Source of the DNA: Datura wrightii
Lineage: Eukaryota > Streptophyta > Magnoliopsida > Solanales > Solanaceae
Length of the DNA stretch: 64,000 nucleotides
Assembly (NCBI GenBank): GCA_035772735.1
Contig: JASDFA010000016.1
Coordinates: forward strand, 138,892,501-138,956,500
Reading direction: 5' to 3'
The position numbers and the translations under genes were made by a program. Positions 1 to 11,748 of the stretch are shown in pieces. Under the pieces are notes generated by a model. That model had not been told where the DNA came from. It worked only from the letters and a program-made list of their open reading frames with translations, and made no database searches. Each line of letters opens with the position of its first letter. Position 1 is the stretch's first letter.

Positions 1-1860
1 AATTCCTAAGTTCCTAAGGCCTAAACTACATCATTTCGAGTTATGAATAGTGACTTTTAAATGGGTTAAGTTCATTTTAGGTCTCATTCATTCATGCATG
101 CAAGGTAGAAGACTAGAGAGGGTGATCAGGCCTAGCATTCATCAAATTCTTATCAATTTCCTATTGGACATCTAAAGAAGTGTTAGAATCAGCTACCAAC
201 AGGTATGTAGGGTTATGAATGGGTGATTTCTTTCACACCCATGCCCAATCCCTCTCTAAATTATGCAATTCTATGTCTAATCTATGGAGTTTTAACCCAA
301 ATGCGTGAATCTCCTATTTCTATACATGGGTATGATTTGATTATGATTGTACTATTGAATTATGAAGCATGGGCAAATTTTATGATGTTTTCAATTTAAA
401 ATCATGACTTTAGTTTTATGAATTAAAAGCCCATGGATGGGATGTTCATGAAATATAAGATTTGTGATGAATATATGATGGTGATGAGATATTATAATGA
501 AAAGCATGACTTGAAGTTAACCATGTTTATAATTATGTTTTCAATGAGAATTGAGTATTTCTAAGTTTAATAAAGCTTTGGGCAATGCCCACGTGTTAAG
601 TATGAATGATGATTTTTCCGAATTAAGCTTACCACATTGTTTTGGAGCGAAGTCTCCCAATTGTATTTTCAGCTTGTGGTTTGTTTTGAGTTAAAATTTT
701 CCTATGCATAGCTTACCACATGGTTTTGGAGTGAAGGCTCCCAATTATATTTCTAGCTTGTGGTATGTTTTGAGCTAAAGCTTATCATATGCATGATTTC
801 ATATTTGAGATGTATTTGATCATTGAGCTTTGTCAATAGATGATGTTGAGCTTCATTATAAAATGATGTAGAGCATATGCGTGTTTTGGGAGTAGTGTCT
901 AGCACCGAGTAGGAAAAAGGTCAATCACCCTATGCCTCAGAACTACGCGCCAACATAGGTTGCTACGATTATATATATTACTTTAGGATATCCCTTGTGA
1001 GCTTCCCCTACCCAATTGGGCCTTCAGATTGATATCGATATCATGGTATCGTCCCTAGACCTGGCAAGGCTTTGGACATCTCTACCCACTTGAGTGTGAT
1101 AGTTGGGACCACTAAGATCTATCTTGGTATGTCGGTTAAAAGACGAGTCTCCCATTGTTCCTCATGATTTCAGATATGGATGTTTCATTACTTATGAGAT
1201 TTATATGTATATGCATGTTCCAAAGCAGGTTTGACTCAATGTACATAATTCAGCTTTGAGTCAATCGATTTAGTTATGATGTTATGAAGTTATGTTATGT
1301 TATATTATGAAAAGATCATGATTTCAGCAAGAATGCATGCAAGCCCTACTCTCAGATTCTTAATGTTTATGTTTACATCATGCATTGTTTTTAAATGATT
1401 TTACTTAATTAAGTGGTTTTACTTACCCTGCATACTCAGTATATTCCACGTACTGGTTGTATACTCTATGTTGTATCATTTCATGATACAGGACCCAGCT
1501 CTCAGGTTCATCCCTGGTCGTAGTCAGCATATCATAGTTAGCATTCTTATTGTGGGTGAGTCCTCATTTCCCGACGACTAGACTATTCATCTTTCCTTTA
1601 TGTATTTCAGTTTCAATTTTGTTGAGTTAGTTGGGGTCTCGTCCCATCAACTCGTCAGCCTTTCCAGACATATGTATGCATTCAGCTTCGGATTTTGTAT
1701 TTCGATGTTGTATTCAAGTTAGACTTCCACCATGAGTATCTTATTGATTATTCAGTTTCTTGATTGAGATTAGATGTATGCTTATGCCATGGGTCAACTT
1801 GGGGTCTCTCGGGACTCTTTGTTTCGTGTTACATTCAGGGACCCCATTCGGGTCATGACA
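1..1860 (+). mobile_element. Gypsy LTR remnant (3' portion), TGTAATACC family
   Basis: The window opens inside an LTR of the same family as the solo LTR at 39239-53494. Both contain the block around 'cctaaactac' (here near position 20, there near 39885), the phrase 'gggttatgaatgggtga' (near 210 and 40075), and a common end in 'ggtcatgaca' (1851-1860 here, 53485-53494 there). The piece is non-coding. The LTR start lies outside the window, so it cannot be called solo or paired. The orientation follows the + strand copy at 10223, which has a polypurine tract before it. Confidence 0.75.
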
Positions 1861-2196
1861 AAAAGGTTGGTCCAGAATCTATTAGTAGTCATCCAACACG
1901 TAGTAAAGAAGGCAATGAAGGATGTTTTTGATAGCTTCAACAAGCTATGCTCCTAAGTGGATGTAGTTGAGAGAGTTGCCTCAACTCTCCGAGCTAATGT
2001 GAGAGAACGGATAAGAAGGACACCCATGGCTGATCCTGATAATACCTTCCTTGATGAAGCCATGGCTGCCCCACACACAACCCACAGTCCTATTGATGAC
2101 TTGCTCGCAAGATTAGGGGAGGACAATGAAGCTGAACATGGAGATTATGGAGGTAAAGCTGCGACAACCAATGATGATGTTGTTGATGAGGAGTAG
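1861..2196 (+). pseudogene. Remnant of a retroelement 3' ORF with an acidic tail
   Basis: An open stretch runs from about 1866, is broken by a stop at 1954-1956, and continues to a TAG at 2194-2196. The last 80 residues are hydrophilic and end in an Asp/Glu-rich tail after a short SPIDDLLARL segment. The closest parallel in the window is the 3' ORF of the gag-protease element at 43560-44205, which also ends in an Asp/Glu run. No catalytic motif is visible. I infer a C-terminal scrap of the accessory ORF that non-autonomous Athila-like elements carry; this is a resemblance, not a proven homology. It ends directly against the LTR that starts at 2197. Confidence 0.4.
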
Positions 2197-3638
2197 TGAT
2201 AAGTTGGTAATTTACAAACTTATTAGGCTTTTAAGCATGAGCTTTTTCTTTGTTTTCACCGCATTTAGGATGGATTATGCCCTTTCTCTTTGATTTTTCA
2301 AGTATTGAACTAAAATAGGGGAAACAGAGTAATTGAACTAAGAAGCAAAGTGTTGGAAGAAGAAGACCTGCGGTTCGCAGGTGGACACCTACTAAATGTA
2401 TATAACATACAGAGTCACACTGGTCAGGAGTTGAAGAGCATATGTGAGCACCTCCGCAACCGCAGGACATATCCAGCTTTCTTTGAGTTAGAGCTGCGAG
2501 AGACCTGCGCCTCACGAATGGGCACCTGCAAAATGCAACTGTTAGGCAAGTGAACTCTGTGCTGAAAAGGGTAAAATTGGCCAGCTCTAGCATAAGGTTA
2601 TTTTGGATTCTTTGTAGGGAAAAAATAGGAATCCGTGCACAAGAAAAAGGAGCAGACTTTCCCAAACTTGTACACACCCTTTATATTATGAAATAAGAAC
2701 TTTTGGAATATCAATTTATTTAGAGAGAGAAAAATATACAGAAGGGAGAGCTTTTCTACTTTTTCTTCAAGTTACTTGGGAAAAAACCCACCATTGAAGT
2801 TTATTGTAAAGCTTGAATTTCCTACTCAATGATGAATGTTAATGAATCTGCTATTGGTATAATCTTCTTATCACCATTCATGAGTAGCTAATTTTATTGC
2901 TTGGGATGTGTGCTTGATAGGGATTTAGAATGGTTTAGGTGTTGTTTTTTTGGTCTTAGAATCACTTATTTTGCATGAATCTGATGCTTTCTCAAAATTT
3001 CCATTGAAATATTTATGGTTGGAAATATAAATTGTGTACTTATCTTGCTTTTTCTTTAGAAAAGGAAGTATGATTTGGGTGAGAAAGCATTGGTGGGAAT
3101 TGAGTTTTGAATGTGCGGGGTTGGGCTACAAATAGCCAATACCCATTTTCATAACTTATTCAATAGTTAAGGGTAGAAATAGCTTAACTCTTCTCCAAGT
3201 TAATATGAGTAATTTTTTATGTGACCTTGTGGTTTGAGGGAACCCAAGTAAAATGTGCCGAAGTGGTTGAAAACATCGGGTGCAGCCTCATCCATAGCTA
3301 TTCATACTTGTAGTTGGTTTTTTAGACTTATCAATTAACCCTAATTCTATTGATGTGGCGTCAATAGCACATCCCTTGTACTTTTTCTCATTGTTGCTCC
3401 AATTCACATTACCCTATTTTGTTATTGCTTTTAGAATCATATAGTGATCTAATTTTCCCCCAAAATTTACTCTATAAGTTGTTATGCAATGATGCTATTT
3501 AGTTCCGATTGATTTAAAACTTTAGTAGCAATCATTCCCTATTTCCTGTGGATAGACCCCAACTCATAGTTGGATAAATTATATTGCATACGAACGTGTG
3601 CATTCTCTCATTTTGAGGAGTGGATTTGGATGTTATCA
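2197..3638 (+). mobile_element. LTR of an Athila/Tat-like Gypsy element
   Basis: Starts TGATAAG and ends TTATCA, giving complementary termini of the TG...CA type, about 1442 bp. It is followed four bases later by a primer-binding-site-like sequence and then an ORF start, so it behaves as a 5' LTR. A 7-bp perfect inverted repeat with a 3-base loop lies at 2366-2382, and further ACCTGC/GCAGG words follow up to about 2530. A TATA-like TTATATTAT sits near 2681. The element body is cut short at 3866 by another Gypsy LTR. Confidence 0.65.
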
Positions 3639-3642
3639 ATTT

Positions 3643-3660
3643 TGGCATCATTGACGGGGA
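3643..3660 (+). other. Primer-binding site, tRNA-Asp-like
   Basis: TGGCATCATTGACGGGGA follows the LTR end at 3638 after four bases. It matches the general form used by Athila/Tat elements (TGGCGCC...CGGGGA), with the CpG positions changed as expected for deamination. A second copy of the form is at 48638-48655. Confidence 0.6.
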
Positions 3661-3866
3661 ATAGGCATTGATAGCCTAGAGTTGTTTGTTCATTTGATTT
3701 AGTTAAGCATCTTGTGTGCATTTACATTAGTTGTTGTTTTCTCTTTTTTTCTTAGGATGAACTTTATGAGCCAAGACTCTCAAGTAGGTTCTTTGGACGG
3801 CCACATGGACCAAGATGATGATCAGCCAATGTCGCCCGACGTAGCTGGTGTTATTCGCCTACCACC
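3661..3866 (+). pseudogene. Leader and first codons of a retroelement gag, truncated
   Basis: After the primer-binding site a T-rich leader leads to an ATG at 3757. The 36-37 codons that follow are acidic and Met/Asp/Gln-rich, as at the N terminus of Athila-like Gag. The frame then runs into the TGTAACACC start of another LTR at 3867. Only the amino-terminal end survives; nothing recognisable as its continuation was found in the window. Confidence 0.45.
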
Positions 3867-4500
3867 TGTAACACCCCGATTATTTCTAAGATCAGATTCT
3901 AGGCTTAAAGAAATAATTTAGACAAAATGTGGAAATTTTTGCACAGAACGAGTCGGGGGATGACTCATTGAGTGACCCCATGAGTTGTGGTCAGACTCAT
4001 GGGGAGCAGTCAAGAATTGTAGCCGGGTCAGTGGCCGCGGACGGCCCAACGAGTCATTAGGTAACCCCACGACTTGTTAGGTCGTCTTTTGGGTGGAGAT
4101 TGAAAATTCCTGGTGAGGTTCCGAGACAGTGGAGACCACATAAGGATGGACGAGTCGTCGTGGACCTAACGACTCGTCAGGTTACCCGTGGGGAGGGAAG
4201 AGGAGAAAAAGGGATCTTATACAGTGCACTCCACGACTTGGTCCCCACGAGTCGTTGCCTGCCCCACAACTCATGGAGTGCCTCGTGGGGTCTGGCAGGA
4301 AGACTTTCCCTACATTTTTTCACTGGTGTTTTCATAAAATACTATGCTTCTAACTCCTAAACTACATCGTTTTAACAATGGTATGGAGTGTTTTTAATGG
4401 GGTAACTAGATAAACCCTCATTCTTCATCAAATAACTCTCAAACCCTTCTTTCATGATCTATGTCGTGCGATGAAATATCTTTCTATCCTTCTAACTCGT
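3867..4500 (+). mobile_element. Gypsy 5' LTR, truncated (TGTAATACC family)
   Basis: Begins TGTAACACCCCGATT and is related to the LTR starts at 10223 and 39239. Positions 3950-4290 hold many copies of ACGAGTCGT/ACGACTCGT-like words, the palindromic vocabulary of this family. The end near 4500 is approximate because similarity fades. With the 3' LTR at 10223 it brackets a badly decayed element. Confidence 0.6.
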
Positions 4501-5037
4501 GTATTCACACTCTAAAGAATAACGCCTGTCAGTGGAATAAGAGGCGCTCTCGAGTCATTTCTCCTTGCAAGTGTTAAGAAAAGCTAAGGCAGAAGAATTC
4601 CTGAACTTGAAGTAAGGAACCAAAAGAGTGGGGGAGTACGACTAGAGAAGTATGAAGCCTTCCGTGATAGTCTTAGAGGCAAATGGGAAGTCAAGAGATA
4701 GTGATTTTTTCCTAGCCTTAAGAAGGGGACCAATCCTCAGAATGATGACCTTTAAGCTAAGGGGGAGATTATAAGGTGAAAGACAAGGTCATGCCTTGAG
4801 TCACAAGTGTGAAGGTCCAGGATCAGTAACTATGGGAGATCGATCCATGTTTATTCAGGTGTCCTTCTATTCTTTGGTTTATGCGATACTCTACTCATGT
4901 CGTATGTGAACTTTTTATGCCCATGTATAAGTTCCAAGTACTCCTTATGTGTATTCGTACTCAGATTCATAGAATGAGAAGTAACTACTTCAGATGGTGA
5001 TTCCAATCTTCTTCCATGATCCCATAAATATCAACTT
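4501..5037 (+). pseudogene. Degenerate Gypsy gag remnant
   Basis: Around 4588-4650 one frame reads EEFLNLK, a stop, then GTKRVGEYD, which resembles the conserved 'FLNLKQG...V.EY' segment of chromovirus Gag. The rest is too damaged to follow. It lies between the 5' LTR at 3867 and the inserted solo LTR at 5038, which is where gag would be expected. Confidence 0.4.
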
Positions 5038-6459
5038 TGATCTTGGGCAAATTTATATGCCCAAGTGATACTCAAATGTGTCATTTTAGCCTTGTTTATC
5101 TATCAATGTTTATACATTCTCATGTGATTGGTAATAAAATGTGAATTTATACTAACCAACATGATTAGCATTGTTTTGCAGGTAAAATATAATTTTGGGA
5201 AGCTAAAATGTATGTTGGAATAGATCGGGGTTGGACTCGGATGTGAGCAAAGGACAAGGCATTGGAAGGCACAAAATAAAGAGGCTCCGCGATGGAGCCG
5301 TGTCACGCTGCCATCGCGGAGGCCTTCTACCTGGATAGGGAATTCTCGGCCTATTTCCAGTAAGGGTTCACGTTGGGTCCGTGGCACGGTGGCCTAGCTC
5401 CGCATTGCACGTCGTGCCACGTTGGGCCTGATTACCTGGACCCCCAATTTCCAGTGAGGGTCCATGTCGGTGGCGTGTCACGGAGGCAGTGATCCGCGAT
5501 GCACTCCGTGACACGTTGCTTGTTATTCCGGAAAAAATTCCCACCAGTATAAATAGAACACTTAGGTTCATTTTTAATTATTCTGACTTGGTGGAGCAAG
5601 AACGTGGGTTACAGGCAGTTGAGGGGACAAAATTGTCAGAGTTTTTCTCTCTTTCCTTCTCCTTGAATTCACTTGCTTGTATGTTTAACACTCATTTAAC
5701 GATGTTTAATCCACAAATGAGTGGCTAATTCCTCTTCTTGCTGAGGTTAAGAACAATTGTATTGAAATGTGATTGTTGATTAAATTGGTTTTTCATCTTT
5801 TCTTCCATGGTTGTTCTATTGATTCTTGTTCTTACTGCATTAATGTGTGGCCTACGTTAATGTACATCTAAAAAATCTGGTTTCACTCGAGAGAGCAAGA
5901 AATTTGAAAGTTGTGAATTAATAGGATATGATCTTTTCTTAGTTTGGAAAAATTGAGAATTGATTTACCTTCAGGATAGAAATATACCTGAAAGTCGTAT
6001 TAGTCAATTTAGGAACCGGGTTTGTATGGCTAGAACATGAATTTTGTTTAATCACAGAAATGTAGGTGGACGGTTCATGATTCTTAAGTTGGGTTAAATA
6101 CGAGAGTTTTAATCCATTGGCAGTAGTTCTTGACTAGCAAACCGGAGGAAAGGTTAACCAATTTATATCGATAATTAATTTCATTACATGTTCATTTAAC
6201 CTCAGCATGCTCACATTCATAGTTCAGACTCATATTAGATAATCGGTTTAGACTTAGCATAAAAATTAGAACCTAAAAATATCAAACTCTTGGTTACACA
6301 GTTGTCTTCATTGTTAAAATTAAATATAGTAACACTTGAGTAGTTTGTTACCTTATCCCAGTCCCTGTGGGATCGATACTTGGCTTACTTAAGCCACTTT
6401 ACTACTTGTTCGACCACGTGCACTTGCGTGTAGTTTTATACCCAACAAACGAGCGAACA
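5038..6459 (+). mobile_element. Solo LTR, Athila-like family A
   Basis: Starts TGATCTTGGGC and ends CGAACA, about 1422 bp. It is the same family as the solo LTR at 8260-9679 and, reversed, the LTR pair at 40359-41776 and 48662-50040. The flanks are AACTT (5033-5037) and AGCTT (6460-6464), a 5-bp duplication with one mismatch. The proximal promoter has GC-rich inverted repeats at about 5280-5320 and 5475-5515, then a TATAAATA box at 5548-5555. No internal region remains, so this is the product of LTR-LTR recombination. Confidence 0.85.
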
Positions 6460-6761
6460 AGCTTCATGTCATGTCCCTCATTGTGTACGTAAAATCATGT
6501 CTCTCAGCATGCTCAACTCTATGGACTCAGTCCTTATGATTTGCCTTATCGGCCCATAAGATTGTGTTATATCAAGTATATACCTAGCTTAGATTTCTTG
6601 AATGATTTGTGCTCATAATTTCCTTACTCTACGCCCTATGAATGTTCCCCCGTGATGGAAATGATGGTTAAAATGTGCATGTTTAGGATAACTCCCTATC
6701 CCTGCCATAGATCCGGGTATGTAAAAGTTCAGGAAGCGCAATTATTATCCAAGCCTGGAAG
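6460..6761. other. Unassigned remnant between two LTR insertions
   Basis: About 300 bp with no reading frame or repeat boundary that I can support. By position it should belong to the decayed Gypsy element bracketed by 3867 and 10223. Confidence 0.3.
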
Positions 6762-8170
6762 TGTAACAACCCACATGGTTATTTTGTGATTGTTGATCCA
6801 TTTCCTTGGGTTGAACCTTTCCATATCCTTATTTTGTTACTTATGACTTGCAGAGATGGATGACACAATTTTCGAGATGATCCAATGAAGATTGGATAAG
6901 ATTTTTGGTATTTGGAATGTTTTAAGTTTGAGAATTTTGACCAAAGTCAACATTTCAGGTTAACGACCTCGAATTTGGGTTCTGAAAGTTTTGTTAGTTT
7001 TGGATGGTGATTTTATGACTTAGTTGGATAGTTTGCATGGGTCCCGAGGTGTTCGGGAGTGAATTGAACCTTTAGTTGGATTTATGAGCTTTAAGGAAGC
7101 TAAGTTTCACCACGATCAAATTTTTATCAAAACGACCTCATATCGGTGATTTGATGATTCCAACGAGTCCAGAATGTGTTTTATGATTGAATTGCATATT
7201 TGGTTTGTGACCGGAGGATTCAGAATGAGTTTCGGGTGGATTTGAATGTTTTGTGTGTTTAGCATGATTTTAAACATAAAATGTGACAACTCAGAGGTTC
7301 GTTTTTAGTTTTTGAGATCAAAAAATTATTCCAACACTTTCAAAATTCTTAGCATGAATTGTAGGATTTATCTGAAAAGTTTGGTGCAATTTCGATAAGT
7401 CAAGATTGAGTTTTATTACAAAAGATGAAATAATTCTTGAATGAGCAAAAATGATGTTTGACTGGGAAAACGAGCACCAAATGGAGTTTTGACTGAACAA
7501 GTAGGTCCTTATTATTATTTGGGAACTATAGGAAAAAGAATTGTTACATTTCGAGTTCGTATGATGAAGTTATGGCCATTTTAGAAAAATTTAAAGTTGC
7601 TGGTGCGGTGCTGGTGTAGCCCTATATAAATACCTGAGCAGTGTATTTTTGCATAGACTGTGTTTATTTGGTATTTTGAGTATATTTGGAGTTTTGAAGT
7701 TCGGAATTGAGTGATTTTTATGGCATTTTTCTCTATTTAACAAGGGGGTAAGTGTCTAATCTTTAATTTGGTATTTTTCCTTAATTTCGTCAGTTGGTTT
7801 TCATTTGTATCCATGAATTTATTGAAGGAAAATTGAGGATTTTGAGTCTAGAGTTAAGAGATCATATTTTGGTGAATTTAAAGTCGATTTGAGCTTAGTT
7901 TTGGATGAAATTTCATATTTGAGTTCTTTATATTATGGGTAACATGATTTTCAAATAAAATTCTAGTTTTGCCTTTGCAGGCTAGGGTTGACTTTTTGAG
8001 CTCAGGATAGAAATATATCAATATGGGTGTCCATAATTTTATTTTCTTATGTAGAATATGTATTTGATCAGATTTTGATCATCCGGCATGGTTACAGAAG
8101 ATAAAATTCATAATTTGGTGCTTGAGCTTTATTTTGAGGTAAGTACATATTTCTTGATTCTTTGAGGGTT
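6762..8170 (+). mobile_element. Probable solo or truncated LTR (TGTAACAACCC)
   Basis: Begins TGTAACAACCC, a common Gypsy LTR start. It runs as AT-rich non-coding DNA until Gypsy integrase coding sequence reappears at about 8172. A short promoter-like stretch lies near 7625 (CCTATATAAATACC). I could not place the right terminus or a target duplication, so the end is an estimate and the solo status is inferred from position within the interrupted integrase gene. Confidence 0.4.
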
Positions 8171-8171
8171 C

Positions 8172-9889
8172 GTAAAGAAGGGGAAGATTACCCCCTGTAT
8201 GTTGGGCCATATAGGGTTGCGAGACGTGTTGGGTAAGGTGAACGATGAGTTGGAGCTACTGATCTTGGGCAAATTTATATGCCCAAGTGATACTCAAAGG
8301 TGTCATTTTAGCCTTGTTTATCTATCAATGTTTATACTTTCTTATGTAATTGGTAATAAAATGTGAATTTATACTAACCAACATGATTAGCATTGTTTTG
8401 TAGGAAAAATGTAATTTCGGGAAGCTAAAATGTATGTTGGAAGATATCGGGGTTGGACTCGGATGTGAGCAAGGGACAAGGCATTGGAAAGCACAAAATA
8501 AAGGGGCTCCGCGATGGAGCCTTGTCACGCTGCCATCGCGGAGGCCTTCTGCCTGGATAGGGAATTTTCGCCCAATTTCCAGAGAGTGTTCACGATGGGT
8601 CCGTGGCACGGTGGCCTGGCTCCGCGTTGCACGTCGTGCCACGTTGGGCCTTATTTCCTGGACCCCCAGTTTCCAGTGAAGGTCCGCGTCGGTAGCGTGT
8701 CACGGAGGCAGTGCTCCGCGATGCACTCCGTGACATGTTGCTTGTTATTCCGGGAAAAATTCCCACTAGTATAAATAGAACACTTAGGTTCATTTTTCAA
8801 TATTCTGACTTGGTGGAGCAAGAACGTGGGTTACAGGCAGTTGAGGGGACGAAATTATCAGGGTTTTTCTCTCTTTCCTTCTCCTTGAATTCAATTGCTT
8901 GTATGTTTAACACTCATTTAACGATGTTTAATCCACAAATGAGTGACTAATTCATCTTCTTGCTGAGGTTAAGAACAATTGTAATGAAATGTGATTATTG
9001 ATTCTTTGGTTTTTCATCTTTTCTTCCATGGTTGTTCTATTAATTCTTGTTCTTACTGCATTAATGTGTGGCCTACGTTAATGTTTATCTAAAAAGTCCG
9101 ATTTCACTCGAGAGAGCAAGAAATTGGAAAGTTGTGAATTAATAGGATATGATCCTTTCTTAGTTTGGGAAAATTGAGAATTGATTTACCTTCAGGATAG
9201 AAATATACCTGAAAGTCGTATTAGTCAATTTAGGAATCGGTTTTGTATGGCTAGAACATGAATTGCATTTAATCACAGAAATGTAGGTGGATGGTTCATG
9301 ATTCTTAAGTGGGGTTAAATACGAGAGTTTTAATCTCTTGGCAATAATTCTTGACTAGCAACCAGAGGAAAAGGCTAACCAAATTATATCGACAATTAAT
9401 TTCATTACATGTTCGTTTAACCTCAGCATGCTCACATTCATAGTTCAGAATCACATTAGATAATTGTTTTAGACTTAGCATAATTATTATAAATCAAAAT
9501 ATCAAACTGTTGGTTACACTGTTGTCTTCATTGTTAGAATTAAAATATAGTACACTTGAGCAGATTGCACTTCATCTCAGTCCCTGTGGGATCGATACTT
9601 GGCTTACTTAAGCCACTTTACTACTTGTTCGACCACGTGCACTTGCGTGTAGTTATATACCCATATAACAGACCGAACAGCTACCAGTGGTGTTAGCTTT
9701 GGTGCTTCGGTGTTTCATGTGTCCTTGTTGAAGAAATGCATCAAAGATCCATCTTTAATGGTTCCGGTAGAGGAAATTAGGGTGAAGAATAACCTTACTT
9801 ATGAGGAGGTACCAGTTGAGATCCTTGATCATCAGCTTCGTAAGTTGAGGAAGAAGGAAGTAGCCTCGGTGAAAGTTTAGTGGATGAAT
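8172..9889 (+). pseudogene. Gypsy integrase C-terminal remnant, split by a solo LTR
   Basis: Two pieces, 8172-8259 and 9685-9889, join across the solo LTR at 8260-9679. The first reads KGKITP...LGKVNDELEL, a degraded form of the barrel segment that ends in '...VAYELELP'. The second contains FHVSLLKKCIKDPS and then ILDHQLRKLRKKEVASVKV, typical of the end of chromovirus Pol, before a stop at about 9880. The missing upstream part of pol has been lost. The role in an intact element would be DNA integration; this copy cannot function. Confidence 0.75.
8260..9679 (+). mobile_element. Solo LTR, Athila-like family A, with exact target duplication
   Basis: TGATCTTGGGC to CGAACA, 1420 bp, flanked by GCTAC at 8255-8259 and again at 9680-9684. 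It interrupts a Gypsy integrase gene. Inside are inverted repeats CTCCGCGATGG (8507-8517) with CCATCGCGGAG (8533-8543), and TGTCACGGAG (8698-8707) with CTCCGTGACA (8726-8735). A TATAAATA box follows at 8770-8777. It is about as long as the solo copy at 5038-6459. Confidence 0.92.
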
Positions 9890-10208
9890 CAGCTTGTTTA
9901 GAGAGCTACACGGGAAGGCGAAGCAGATATGATGACTATATACTGGTATCTTTTCCTACCAGCACAGTTCTAGCTGGAGGTATAAATTTCATCCTTAAAA
10001 CTCTATTCAGTTTTATGTCAAGTCGTGCGTAATAGTTCCATTCATGTCATAGCATGTGTGTATGTTTCATGAATTCAGTTCAATCATGCGTATTAGCCTG
10101 GAGTCTATCACTCTATCAGTTCTCTGCTTCAAATGTTTTGTTTTTGGGATGGCAGTTCTTTTCCCAGTTCTTCAATATGCTTAACCCACATTCGAGGACG
10201 AATATTTC

Positions 10209-10222
10209 CAAGGGGAAGATTT
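10209..10222 (+). other. Polypurine tract of the decayed Gypsy element
   Basis: CAAGGGGAAGATTT lies immediately before the TGTAATACCC start of the LTR at 10223. It follows the typical 'cattcgaggacgaat' stretch that precedes the tract in chromoviruses. This fixes the + orientation of the LTR family. Confidence 0.7.
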
Positions 10223-10990
10223 TGTAATACCCTAAAAGTTCCTCAGACAAGACTTGAGATTTGAAGTGTTGTCAGCAGGAAAAGTTGGAAAAATTTACTT
10301 CAGTACGATTCAACCTACGAGTCGTAGGTTGGTAGTACAGGTCTTAGGAAGACCCATGGTCCAAATCAACTAAGTTGTTTCCCAACCACGAGTCCCCACT
10401 ACGAGTCGTAGTATGTGGGTACGACCCGTGGCCAGAATTCGTAGCAAGTCTTTGGAGTTATAATGTGAATGATTCTACGGGTAATAGTACGACTCGTAGG
10501 ATGGAGTTACGGGTCATGGTATGAGTCGTGGAAATATTCAAAGAGTTAGTGAAAAATGGACTCACTAGTCACTAGGAAACCATAGGTTGGTGGTATGACT
10601 CATTGTATGAGTCGTAATATGATGGTGTGAATCGTTGGTTTAGTCGTGAATTGATATATTATAATGCCTCGAACTTTCGAGCTAAGTTAGGAACCCTTCT
10701 AGGTATTTGGATATACCCACACCCAATAAATTTTTAGAAACAAGGTGCTCAGATTGATTCCTAAGTGTAAGAAGTGCATTGGATGCAAATTAAGGTTATA
10801 AGGAACCTCTAGCATAAAGTTGAGTTGAGAGCCTTCTTACCGATTGAGTTTTTCGTATTGGTTCGTATAAGGGTCAACTTCAACCGATCATAGCTCCCAC
10901 GTAACAAAATGTTTTTGGGTGATTCAGCATATCAAATTGAAGTCCTTTTAGTATTCCTTCCAATATATATAAGAGATTTAGAGTCATGTT
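10223..10990 (+). mobile_element. Gypsy 3' LTR, truncated (TGTAATACC family)
   Basis: Starts TGTAATACCC directly after a polypurine tract. Its first 450 bp contain repeated CTACGAGTCGTAG-type words, including a 19-bp palindrome at 10312-10330 with 9-bp perfect arms and a single central base. Similarity to the family is lost by about 10990, where AT-rich DNA begins. It pairs with the fragment at 3867-4500. Confidence 0.7.
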
Positions 10991-11215
10991 GATGTGGTAT
11001 TGCCTCTAAGGTTTTCATTCGCAATTTTTTTATGCGTTTTTTGACTATTTTTTTTTAAAATGATTTTATTAACTCATTTTTTTGTCATCTAAATGTTATC
11101 ACAATGTATGAGAGTGTTAAATATAACATGTTTAACATAATTAAGAAAAAAATATAATTAAGAGAGTTAAAAGAATAATTTTTTTAAATTATTTTTTTAA
11201 ATATAATACATCTAA

Positions 11216-11261
<46 letters not shown>

Positions 11262-11676
11262 ATATATGTATGTATGTATGTATGTATATATATGTATGTA
11301 TGTAAATATATGTATATAAAATCTATATCTATCTATATCTATATATAATATAAAGTTAGGTATTAGAGAAGTGATGTGGTACCTCTCTTTAGACAAGGAT
11401 TCTATTTATCTTTTTTCTCATTTTTTTTTGATAATTTTCCTCACATTTCTATTTACTTATTATTATACAAAAATAAATGTGTCAATTACTGCTCACTCTA
11501 TTTATTTTTATTTTATTATAAAAAATTAAATGTCTCAAAATTCACTACTCCACTTATTTTTATTCTTTATTGTAATATTTAAAAATCTAAATATTTACTA
11601 CTGGAACCTTTCATTTCCTCTATAAAGAATAAAAATATGTTAAAATAAAGTGTGTGTGTGTGTGTGTGTGAGAATA
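10991..11676. repeat. AT-rich spacer with TA/GT/GTAT microsatellites
   Basis: Positions 11218-11345 are alternating TA, TG and GTAT repeats with 'tctatatcta' units. A second (GT)n run is at 11650-11670. The Tyr/His-rich reading frame on the reverse strand over the first array is only the translation of the repeat. No gene is seen. Confidence 0.85.
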
Positions 11677-11748
11677 TCATATTACTATATAAGTGAGAAG
11701 CCCCTTAGTTAAAAAGTTGAATTACCAAAGTATCCATTAAATAATAAA

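Noticed and set aside
2231..2677. 148-codon Cys-rich reverse frame
   Set aside because: Lies wholly inside the LTR 2197-3638 across its palindrome block; no domain.
8325..8793. Overlapping reading frames on both strands over the GC-rich part of the Athila-like solo LTR (also 5103-5571, 41087-41494, 49390-49794)
   Set aside because: They recur in every LTR copy at the palindrome block, overlap on both strands and lack any domain; they are open only because the block is GC-rich.
11184..11396. Tyr/His/Ile-rich reverse frame
   Set aside because: Translation of a TA/GT microsatellite.
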